Origin: Fluviibacter sp041311015 | Lineage (GTDB): Bacteria > Pseudomonadota > Gammaproteobacteria > Burkholderiales > Rhodocyclaceae | NCBI GenBank assembly: GCA_041311015.1 | Contig: JBFYKG010000012.1 | Location: 1 to 24,586 of the forward strand | DNA: 24,586 nucleotides | Direction of reading: 5' to 3' | In this document: positions 1-6,092 of the stretch, piece after piece | Position numbering within the stretch: position 1 is the stretch's first letter | How the letters are laid out: every line of letters begins with the position of its first letter | Notes under the pieces: generated by a model | The model's input: the letters and a program-made list of their open reading frames with translations, nothing else | Databases searched by the model: none | What the model was told of the DNA's origin: nothing | Program-made: the position numbers and the translations under genes

Positions 1-387
1 GGGCTCAAGACGGCCGTGCTGACCAAAGTGAAAGCAGCCGAGGCTGAGGGTGGGCTTACGGATTCGGGTCGGGCCGCGTTAGCCGCTGCCGTGCAGGCAG
101 CCATTACTGATGTGCTGGTGGCCAAGTGTGTGCAGGCGCTTAAGCAGACGGGCTTGTCGCGGTTGGTGGTGGCGGGCGGCGTGGGTGCCAACCGGCATTT
201 AAGGGCCGCCCTGGTAACGGCCTGCCAGCGGCGCAAGTGCGAGGTGTATTTTCCGGAGCTGAGTCTTTGTACCGACAATGGCGCCATGATCGCGCTGGCC
301 GGTCTGCTCCGGCTGACTTCAGGGGCGGTACCTAAAGCAGCCGGCGGTTTCTCGGTAAAACCGCGCTGGCCACTGATTGACGCCTAG
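1..387 (+). CDS. tsaD: TsaD, tRNA t6A threonylcarbamoyltransferase, C-terminal part (5' end outside window)
   Basis: The reading frame is open from base 1 and ends at TAG 385-387, giving about 128 C-terminal residues of a protein usually near 340 residues. It starts in the family motif GLKTAVLT and contains VAGGVGANRHLR followed by the conserved C-terminal TDNGAMIALAG stretch, which belongs to the ASKHA/Kae1-fold nucleotide and metal site of TsaD (Gcp/YgjD). In the family, TsaD works with TsaB and TsaE in the cytoplasm to transfer threonylcarbamoyl from threonylcarbamoyl-AMP to A37 of ANN-decoding tRNAs. The protein ends in the typical basic RPRWPL-like tail (here PRWPLIDA). It converges on plsY, and the two stop codons overlap by two bases. 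The start and upstream signals are not visible. Confidence 0.95.
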   Translation, partial: GLKTAVLTKVKAAEAEGGLTDSGRAALAAAVQAAITDVLVAKCVQALKQTGLSRLVVAGGVGANRHLRAALVTACQRRKCEVYFPELSLCTDNGAMIALAGLLRLTSGAVPKAAGGFSVKPRWPLIDA

Positions 388-1031
388 CCGCTCTTTTTGC
401 TGCCGATCCGGGTTTCCTGGCCAGCCAGCAGTCGGCGCAGGTTGCCGGCATGCTTGATCAGGAGAATCGAGGCCATCAGCGTCACCGGTACGATTACCGG
501 CGTGGGTAGCCCCATAAAGACAGCATAGATGGGTGCCAGCAGTGCCGCAGTGATGGCCGATAGTGACGAGTAGCGCAGCGTAAACGCCATAAAGAGCCAG
601 GTGCCCAGGGTGGCGAGGCCAAGCGGCCAGTACAGCGCGAGCAACACGCCCGCCGAGGTGGAGACACCCTTGCCGCCCTTGAAGCCCAGCGTGACCGGAA
701 ACACATGACCAAAGAAGGCAATCAGCCCGATCCAGCCCAGCAGATCGGCCGGCAGGCCCATCAATGATGCAACACCGATGGCGATGGCGCCTTTGGCCGC
801 GTCGCCAAACAGCGTGAGAAAAGCCGCCAGCTTGTTGCCGGTGCGCAGCACATTGGTGGCACCCGGGTTGCCCGAGCCGAAGGAGCGCGGGTCGGCCAGG
901 CCAAAGGCTTTGGAAACCACTACGGCAAACGGGATGCAGCCGATCAGGTAGGCCGCAATGGCGGCGCCGATAAAGAGTGCAGGGGTGGTTTCCTGCAGGG
1001 GCAGAATCTGGGCGAGCAAATCAGGCGTCAT
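384..1031 (-). CDS. plsY: PlsY, acyl-phosphate:glycerol-3-phosphate acyltransferase
   Basis: A 215-residue integral membrane protein, close to the usual length of about 200. PlsY moves an acyl group from acyl-phosphate (made by PlsX) to glycerol-3-phosphate, the first committed step of phospholipid synthesis in the inner membrane. The three family motifs are visible: GSGNPGATNVLR near residues 52-63, GHVFPVTLGFKGGKGV near 108-123, and a C-terminal HAGNLRRLLAGQETRIG region. About five hydrophobic segments separate them, beginning with one at roughly 17-40. The start is ATG 1029-1031 with no clear Shine-Dalgarno. The gene is divergent from folB across 94 bp holding a perfect inverted repeat. 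The protein is about 15 residues longer at the N terminus than many homologues, so a later start is possible. Confidence 0.95.
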   Translation of the reverse strand: MTPDLLAQILPLQETTPALFIGAAIAAYLIGCIPFAVVVSKAFGLADPRSFGSGNPGATNVLRTGNKLAAFLTLFGDAAKGAIAIGVASLMGLPADLLGWIGLIAFFGHVFPVTLGFKGGKGVSTSAGVLLALYWPLGLATLGTWLFMAFTLRYSSLSAITAALLAPIYAVFMGLPTPVIVPVTLMASILLIKHAGNLRRLLAGQETRIGSKKSG

Positions 1032-1065
1032 GGCAGTCTCGTCTAACGATGGGCGCGTCCGTCAG

Positions 1066-1096
1066 CTACAATGCGGCCGCAGCATGCGCATTGTAG
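1066..1096. promoter_or_regulatory. Perfect 10-bp inverted repeat with back-to-back -10-like boxes between plsY and folB
   Basis: CTACAATGCG at 1066-1075 is matched exactly by its reverse complement at 1087-1096, with an 11-base spacer. Each arm carries TACAAT, a good -10 match, reading toward folB on the plus strand and toward plsY on the minus strand. No convincing -35 box lies 17 bases upstream on either side. TAACGAT also occurs as a direct repeat at 1044-1050 and 1111-1117. The arrangement could be a divergent promoter pair, an operator, or a hairpin in both leaders. Promoter activity is inferred, not shown. Confidence 0.5.
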
Positions 1097-1125
1097 CGCG
1101 CCAGACCGTTTAACGATTTTGTGCC

Positions 1126-1476
1126 ATGGACATCATCTTCATCGACTCGCTTCGTGTTGAAACCCTGATCGGTATTTATCCGCGGGAGCGGATTGTGCCG
1201 CAGCCGGTGGTGATCGATCTCAAGATCGGCCACTCCACCGCCACGGCGGGTGCCAGCGATGATATCCACGACACAATTGACTACGCCGAAGTCGTCAGCC
1301 GGCTGCGTAGTGTGTTGGCCGAAAAACATTTTCTGTTGCTGGAAAAGCTGGCCGAGTTTGTGGCAACGCTGTTGCTGGAAGATTTTGGGGCGCAGTGGGT
1401 GCAGGTGTCAGTGGCCAAACTGGGCATGATGCCGGGCGTGGCACGCGTCGGCGTGGTGATTGAACGGTCGGCATAA
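1126..1476 (+). CDS. folB: FolB, dihydroneopterin aldolase
   Basis: A 116-residue protein of normal length for FolB. It converts 7,8-dihydroneopterin to 6-hydroxymethyl-7,8-dihydropterin and glycolaldehyde in cytoplasmic folate synthesis, and the family forms octamers of a tunnelling fold. The residues discussed as catalytic or substrate-binding in the E. coli enzyme are all at the same numbers: Glu21 (in PRERI), Tyr53 (in TIDYAEV) and Lys98 (in SVAKLG). The start is ATG 1126. The leader has no obvious Shine-Dalgarno, but the N-terminal strand MDIIFIDSLRVET fits the family. It stands alone on the plus strand, divergent from plsY and convergent with xerD. Confidence 0.95.
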   Translation: MDIIFIDSLRVETLIGIYPRERIVPQPVVIDLKIGHSTATAGASDDIHDTIDYAEVVSRLRSVLAEKHFLLLEKLAEFVATLLLEDFGAQWVQVSVAKLGMMPGVARVGVVIERSA

Positions 1477-1478
1477 TC

Positions 1479-1577
1479 ATTTGCGGAGCATCGGTTAGAT
1501 GCACCGCGATCAAAGGCGCCCTCATCGACAAAAAGCGTCGCAAATCGGGCTAACCTTTGAATCGCGATACATCCGAT
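1479..1577. repeat. Self-complementary intergenic element between convergent folB and xerD
   Basis: The 148-bp gap holds no credible gene. An imperfect long dyad pairs 1490-1516 with 1554-1577: ATCGG, ATG, CGCGAT and CAAAGG blocks all match, with a four-base bulge, two mismatches and one single-base bulge. Nested inside are GCCC 1518-1521 with GGGC 1547-1550, and CGAC 1526-1529 with GTCG 1537-1540. Competing pairings also exist: ATTTGCG 1479-1485 with CGCAAAT 1539-1545, and GGTTAG 1493-1498 with CTAACC 1550-1555. It could be a bidirectional terminator for the convergent genes or a REP-like palindromic repeat. There is no clean U tract. Confidence 0.5.
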
Positions 1578-1624
1578 AACGTCTTCTGGTTTTGCGGGCT
1601 TGGCCCATGCCTCGGCACGGCGAC

Positions 1625-2548
1625 TTAGCCTCGGGGGTGGTGTTTCTCATGCAGCGACTTCAAGCGCTCGCGGGCCACATGCGTATAGATCTGCGTTGTC
1701 GTAATGCTGGCATGTCCCAGCAGTAACTGCACCACGCGCAAATCGGCGCCATGGTTGATCAGGTGCGTGGCAAAGGCATGGCGCAGCACGTGCGGTGATA
1801 GGCGTTCACGCGGAATACCCGCTTTAACGCCGTAGCGTTTGATGATCTGCCAGAAGCCCTGGCGCGTTAGCGGGTTTGTTTTCTGACCAATAAAAAGTAC
1901 ATCGGCGGGTTGGCCATCGGTGAGCTCGAGTCGGGCCCAGCCCATGTAGCGTTGAATCGCATCCAGTGCAGCTTCACCCAGCGGGACGAGGCGTTCCTTG
2001 TCGCCTTTGCCCATCACCCGCACGACACCCATGTCTCGGTTCAGATCGGTAAGCCGCAGGTTAACGAGTTCCGAGACGCGCAGCCCGGTGGCGTAAAGCA
2101 CTTCCAGCATGGCCAGGTCGCGCAGGCCGCGAGCGGTGTTCTGATCGGGGGCTTCAAGCAAGGCCTCTACATGCGCTTCGCTTAGCGTCTTGGGGAGTCG
2201 GCCGGGTTTGATGGGCATGACCAGCGTGCGTGTCGGGTCATCCGCGCGCTCACCTCGTGAAACTGACCAGCGGTAGTAACGGCGCAGGGTCGAGATAGCG
2301 CGTGCCTGCGAGCTCTGTTTGTGCGTTTGGGCCAGATGCGCGACATAGCGGTTGAGGTCGGCATCGGTTGCCGTTTGTAACCCGCTGTGATGTTTGATCA
2401 GCCAGTGGGCCAGTGCCGTCAGATCGCGTCGGTAGCTGGAGAGTGAATTGGCCGAAAGACCGGCTTCCAGCCAGAGGCTATCGCAGAAGATATCGACGAT
2501 CTTCTGTGCCTCTGTGGGTAATGGCGGTTGTGAGGGTGCTCTAGGCAT
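1625..2548 (-). CDS. xerD: XerD, site-specific tyrosine recombinase
   Basis: A 307-residue recombinase which, with XerC at dif, resolves chromosome dimers near the division septum under FtsK control. The N-terminal SAM-like core-binding domain spans about residues 15-105 and the catalytic domain about 120-300. All six catalytic residues are present: Arg157 (TGLRVSE), Lys181 (GKGDKER), His253 and Arg256 (PHVLRHAFATH), His279 (LLGHA) and the nucleophile Tyr288 (QIYTHV). Each is exactly nine positions later than in E. coli XerD, which argues for XerD rather than XerC or an integron/phage integrase. The start ATG 2546-2548 overlaps the end of ogt by eight bases, so translation is probably coupled. 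It is the last gene of the leuS-to-xerD minus-strand run. Confidence 0.95.
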   Translation of the reverse strand: MPRAPSQPPLPTEAQKIVDIFCDSLWLEAGLSANSLSSYRRDLTALAHWLIKHHSGLQTATDADLNRYVAHLAQTHKQSSQARAISTLRRYYRWSVSRGERADDPTRTLVMPIKPGRLPKTLSEAHVEALLEAPDQNTARGLRDLAMLEVLYATGLRVSELVNLRLTDLNRDMGVVRVMGKGDKERLVPLGEAALDAIQRYMGWARLELTDGQPADVLFIGQKTNPLTRQGFWQIIKRYGVKAGIPRERLSPHVLRHAFATHLINHGADLRVVQLLLGHASITTTQIYTHVARERLKSLHEKHHPRG

Positions 2549-3107
2549 TGGCTTCCCGCGCCAGCAACCAGGCTTTCAGTGCCAGCTTGGGCCCATCGCT
2601 GGCATGGTCAAAGCCCGTTAGCCGATTTCTACCGGCCGACACAATGCGGTGGCAGGGCACGATCATCGGTAAGGGGTTGCTGCCCAGCGCCTGGCCGACG
2701 GCACGGGGTGCGCTGTGTAGTTGTCTGGCCAGATTTCCATAAGTCATTGTGTCGCCATGACGTGTAGCGCAGAGCGCAGCACGGAGACGCTCTTGAAACG
2801 CGGTCCGGGGTGCGGTCAGCGGTAGCGTGAACGTAAATGCAGGATCAGCGAACCAGTTTGCCAATTGCAGCCGGATGGTTTCGAGCAGTGGATCACGCCG
2901 GGCGCAGACCGTGGCTTTGGCCGGCGCGGCCGGTTGGCCGACGCACCAGGCGATTTCATCCAGCGCGTCACCATCCGGCGATAGCCGGATACCCAGATAG
3001 ATCAAATGGCCAAGCGACTCGGGTGCCTGTGGTGCAACGTCGCCCAGTTTCAGAACGGCATCAAAGTAATCGATGCCGTGGTGCATCTCAGCCGCGGGTT
3101 TCGCCAT
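2541..3107 (-). CDS. ogt: Methylated-DNA--[protein]-cysteine S-methyltransferase (O6-alkylguanine-DNA alkyltransferase)
   Basis: A 188-residue suicide repair protein that takes an alkyl group from O6-alkylguanine (and O4-alkylthymine) onto its own cysteine. The active-site PCHRIV motif is at residues 151-156, with acceptor Cys152. Just before it is the helix-turn-helix/arginine-finger segment RAVGQALGSNP (135-145), and the C-terminal DNA-binding domain begins near residue 102 (TAFQERL). There is no AraC-like domain, so this is Ogt-type rather than Ada. ATG 3105-3107 overlaps proA by 20 bp. An in-frame ATG at 3084-3086 starts one base after the proA stop and would remove seven residues; neither has a strong ribosome site, so the true start is uncertain. 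The end overlaps xerD by 8 bp. The first 90 residues are poorly conserved, as is usual for the family. Confidence 0.92.
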   Translation of the reverse strand: MAKPAAEMHHGIDYFDAVLKLGDVAPQAPESLGHLIYLGIRLSPDGDALDEIAWCVGQPAAPAKATVCARRDPLLETIRLQLANWFADPAFTFTLPLTAPRTAFQERLRAALCATRHGDTMTYGNLARQLHSAPRAVGQALGSNPLPMIVPCHRIVSAGRNRLTGFDHASDGPKLALKAWLLAREANA

Positions 3108-4362
3108 GGCCCAGCACGATCCACTTCTGCGAGGTCAGGCCTTCCAGGCCCACCGGGCCACGCGCATGGATCTTGTCGGTCGAGATGCCAATCTCGGCGC
3201 CCAGACCGTATTCGAAGCCATCCGCAAAACGGGTCGAGGCATTGACCATCACCGAGCTGGAATCGACTTCGCGCAGGAAGCGCATGGCGTTGCCATAGTG
3301 ATCGGTCACGATGGATTCGGTGTGCTGCGACGAGTAGGTGTTGATGTGCGTGATCGCTTCGTCCAGACCGGCCACTACCTTGACGGCAATGATCGGTGCC
3401 AGAAATTCCTCAAACCAGTCCTGCTCGGTCGCGGCAATCGCCTGCGGCAGCAACGACTGAGTTTCCGAGCAACCACGGATCTCGACACCTTTGCCCGTGA
3501 GCATGGCGCCGATGCGGGGCAGCAGGTCTTTCGCCACGCTGCGGGCAACCAGCAGTGATTCCGTCGTATTGCAGGTGCCGTAACGTTGCGTCTTGGCGTT
3601 CTCGACAATACGGAGTGCCATGTCAGGATTGGCATCATCGTCGATGTAGACGTGGCAGTTGCCATCCAGGTGCTTGATCATCGGGACGCGCGATTCTTTG
3701 ATCAGGCGTTCGATGAGGCCCTTGCCGCCGCGTGGCACGATCACATCAATGTCGTCGCGCAGCGTGATCAGAATGCCGACTGCTGCACGATCAGTGGTGT
3801 CGATGCACTGTACGCCCTGGGCAGGCAGGCCAGCCGCCGCCAGCGCCTGTTGTACCAGCGCCGCAATCGCACGGTTGCTGTTCAGCGCTTCGGAGCCGCC
3901 CCGCAGAATGGTGGCATTGCCCGATTTGATGCACAGCGCGGCTGCGTCGGCCGTGACATTTGGGCGGGCTTCATAGATGATGCCGATCACCCCGAGCGGC
4001 ACGCGCATCTTGCCGACCTGAATGCCGGAAGGGCGTGTGCTCATATCCGAAATGCTGCCCACAGGATCGGGCAGGGTGGCGATCTGTTCGACGCCCTCGG
4101 CCATGGACGCAATGCCTTTGTCGCTGAGCGTCAGGCGGTCGAGCATGGCGGCTTCCAGACCATTCTTGCGGGCAGCGTCCAGATCCTGTTCGTTGGCGGC
4201 GCGCAGGGCAGCCGCCTGTTCACGAATCAGCCGGGCCAGCGTGATCAGGGCGTTGTTCTTTTGCTCAGTCGAGGCACGTGCCATGCCGCGTGATGCTGCA
4301 CGCGCATCCTTGGCGAGTTGGCGGATCGACTGGTCGAGGGCGGTGTTGGTTTGTGTGGTCAT
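3088..4362 (-). CDS. proA: ProA, gamma-glutamyl phosphate reductase
   Basis: A 424-residue enzyme of the aldehyde dehydrogenase superfamily, of usual length. It reduces gamma-glutamyl phosphate with NADPH to glutamate-5-semialdehyde, the second step of proline synthesis from glutamate. Visible signatures are PLGVIGIIYEARPNVT (122-137), IKSGNATILRGGSEA (145-159), VPRGGKGLI (209-217) and the catalytic cysteine in RYGTCNTTE (Cys264). The C terminus has the family signature around HARGPVGLEGLTSQKW. The start ATG 4360-4362 lies 16 bases after holA. No proB (glutamate 5-kinase) is present in the window; in betaproteobacteria proA is often apart from proB and near holA, and this arrangement fits that. 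Confidence 0.96.
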   Translation of the reverse strand: MTTQTNTALDQSIRQLAKDARAASRGMARASTEQKNNALITLARLIREQAAALRAANEQDLDAARKNGLEAAMLDRLTLSDKGIASMAEGVEQIATLPDPVGSISDMSTRPSGIQVGKMRVPLGVIGIIYEARPNVTADAAALCIKSGNATILRGGSEALNSNRAIAALVQQALAAAGLPAQGVQCIDTTDRAAVGILITLRDDIDVIVPRGGKGLIERLIKESRVPMIKHLDGNCHVYIDDDANPDMALRIVENAKTQRYGTCNTTESLLVARSVAKDLLPRIGAMLTGKGVEIRGCSETQSLLPQAIAATEQDWFEEFLAPIIAVKVVAGLDEAITHINTYSSQHTESIVTDHYGNAMRFLREVDSSSVMVNASTRFADGFEYGLGAEIGISTDKIHARGPVGLEGLTSQKWIVLGHGETRG

Positions 4363-4378
4363 AGAGCAATGATGCCTG

Positions 4379-5395
4379 TCAGCAGAGTTTTAAGGCAAGT
4401 GCAGCGAGTTCGGTCCATGGATCGCCCTGGCCGATGCCTTTGGCCAGCCGGTCCAGTCGGGCGATCTGTTCGAGCGCGACCCGCCAGCCGATTTTGGTGC
4501 GACGCTGGGCCGCAGTGCGTAACTGCTGGGCACGTTGCGGGGGCATCCGCATGCTCCGCAAGCGCTCATCGGGCGAGCCACCGGGGGCCGTCAGTTGCAC
4601 CAGTGCCCGGATATCTTCGGCCAGCCAGAACAGGATCAGCGGCAGGGCCTCGCCCTGTTCACGCAGACCAGCCAGCGTGCGGGAGAAGCGATCCACGTCG
4701 CCATCGAGCAGCGCGCCGCGCAGGCTGTCCATGTCGAGCCGGGAGACGTCGACGACGGCGGCTTTGATCTGATCCAGCGTCAGCGGGCCGGCCGGGTAGA
4801 GCAGGCCGAGCTTGAGCACTTCCTGGTTGGCGGCGAGCAGATTGCCTTCGACATGGTGCGCGATGTATTCCAGCGCATCGGGGGGTGCCGATTGCTGCTG
4901 GCGGGCTAGGCGTTCGGCAATCCAGCGCGGCAATGCCTTGATGCCGGGCGGGATGCAGGGGATGACGATGGCGTGTTTGCTGCTGGTGAAGTTCTGGAAC
5001 CAGGCGGCCTTCTGCTCGCGCCAGCCGAATTCGTGCAGGGTCATCAGGATGATGAAATCGGCCGCGGCGGCAGGTGCGCTATCCAGCACCGCCTGCAGGG
5101 CTTCGGGGCCGCCCCGGCCCAGCTTGCCGGTGGGTACACGCAATTCGACAATCTTGCTGCCCCCGAAGAGCGAGCCGCCCTGGGTGGCGTAGGCCAGTTG
5201 CTTCCAGTCAAACGGGTGGCTGACGGTTAGCACCTCGCGCTCATCGAACCCCTTGTCCCGTGCTGCCGCCCGGATGGCATCGGCGGCTTCGATCACAAGC
5301 AGTGGGTCGTCACCGTGAATCGCGTAGATAGGGGCCAGCGGGCCGTTCAGATGGGCAGCCAGACGGCTGGTGCCATCCGTGCCGCCCAGATTCAC
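4379..5395 (-). CDS. holA: HolA, DNA polymerase III delta subunit (GTG start)
   Basis: A 338-residue protein matching the delta subunit of the clamp loader in length and pattern. Delta opens the beta sliding clamp within the DnaX complex. The N-terminal region has the family pattern IYAIHGDDPLLVIEAADAIR (residues 23-42), where delta carries a degenerate P-loop, followed by GGSLFGGSKIVELRV near 73-87. The central domain contains EGNLLAANQEVLKLGLL, and the C-terminal collar domain follows. The start codon on the minus strand is GTG (5393-5395), overlapping the lptE TGA stop by 4 bp as GTGA, a translational-coupling arrangement that decides the start. lptE-holA adjacency is a widely conserved proteobacterial pairing. 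Confidence 0.95.
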   Translation of the reverse strand: MNLGGTDGTSRLAAHLNGPLAPIYAIHGDDPLLVIEAADAIRAAARDKGFDEREVLTVSHPFDWKQLAYATQGGSLFGGSKIVELRVPTGKLGRGGPEALQAVLDSAPAAAADFIILMTLHEFGWREQKAAWFQNFTSSKHAIVIPCIPPGIKALPRWIAERLARQQQSAPPDALEYIAHHVEGNLLAANQEVLKLGLLYPAGPLTLDQIKAAVVDVSRLDMDSLRGALLDGDVDRFSRTLAGLREQGEALPLILFWLAEDIRALVQLTAPGGSPDERLRSMRMPPQRAQQLRTAAQRRTKIGWRVALEQIARLDRLAKGIGQGDPWTELAALALKLC

Positions 5396-6066
5396 TGCAT
5401 GCCCCCGAGCGGTTGCATGCCCGATGGCGACATCAGCGGCTGCTCGGTGGTCTGCGGTACGGACTCCGGACTACGGACCCCTGTTTCCGATTTCGGCTTC
5501 TTCGGTGCGGTCAGTACGGTGCCCGGTGGCACACGAATCGTCGACAGGCGTTGCAGCACCTGGATGGCGGCATCGTTCTGCATGTCGCGGATCAGCAGCT
5601 GGTCTTCCTGCTCTTTCGACAGGACTTCCTGCGGTGTCTGCGGGTTGAACGAGATTTCGCGCATCAGCTCAATCGTCGTCGGCGGATACAGCTCGAGCCC
5701 GCTGCCTGAATCGACCCGGAAGCCCAGGCGATAGGTGAGGCGGTATTCGCGGGCCAGACCGGTCGGGTTCACAGCCACCACCGTCTTCGTCTGCTGATCG
5801 CCGAGGACGCGCAACACCACCTGCGCCCGATCCTTGTATTCATCAGGCACGACACCAATACCGTTGGCGCGCAGCTGCGATTTCAGAACCTGGGCAAAGG
5901 GTGAGGTATCAGCCACGCCGGCCACGTAGACCGTCTTGAACGGCAGATCGACACTGAGTGCGCCGCGCAGCTTGAAACCGCAACCGGCTGCAATGGCCAG
6001 CACGACCAGGCCGAGCAGACCCGCCCGCAGTTGCCTGATACCGGTGAGCTGAAGCAGTGTCGACAT
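5392..6066 (-). CDS. lptE: LptE, LPS-assembly lipoprotein
   Basis: A 224-residue lipoprotein that plugs the LptD barrel and helps insert lipopolysaccharide into the outer leaflet. The N terminus has basic residues, a hydrophobic stretch (about 15-27) and the lipobox IAAGC, with the lipidated residue Cys29. Gly at +2 means no inner-membrane retention signal. The body carries the family start GFKLRGA and an FKTVYV strand soon after. The last 40 residues or so are proline-, methionine- and glutamine-rich and look disordered; this tail contains three copies of a 7-base repeat (5458-5478). It sits 26 bases after leuS and overlaps holA by 4 bp. Identification rests on the lipobox, the N-terminal pattern and the leuS-lptE-holA order, since LptE sequences diverge widely. 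Confidence 0.9.
   Translation of the reverse strand: MSTLLQLTGIRQLRAGLLGLVVLAIAAGCGFKLRGALSVDLPFKTVYVAGVADTSPFAQVLKSQLRANGIGVVPDEYKDRAQVVLRVLGDQQTKTVVAVNPTGLAREYRLTYRLGFRVDSGSGLELYPPTTIELMREISFNPQTPQEVLSKEQEDQLLIRDMQNDAAIQVLQRLSTIRVPPGTVLTAPKKPKSETGVRSPESVPQTTEQPLMSPSGMQPLGGMQ
5458..5478 (-). repeat. Three tandem heptamers inside the lptE tail
   Basis: On the minus strand the sequence is GTCCGTA, GTCCGGA, GTCCGTA: three adjacent 7-base units differing at one position, falling on codons for residues 197-203 of LptE. Because seven is not a multiple of three, gain or loss of one unit would shift the frame of the last 20 or so residues. Three units is short for efficient slippage. Confidence 0.6.
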
Positions 6067-6092
6067 GATCGATCTTTCTTGTGAGGGTCAGT

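Noticed and set aside
3586..4293. Open frame of 235 codons antisense to proA
   Set aside because: It is a shadow of proA, whose catalytic motifs run through the same bases.
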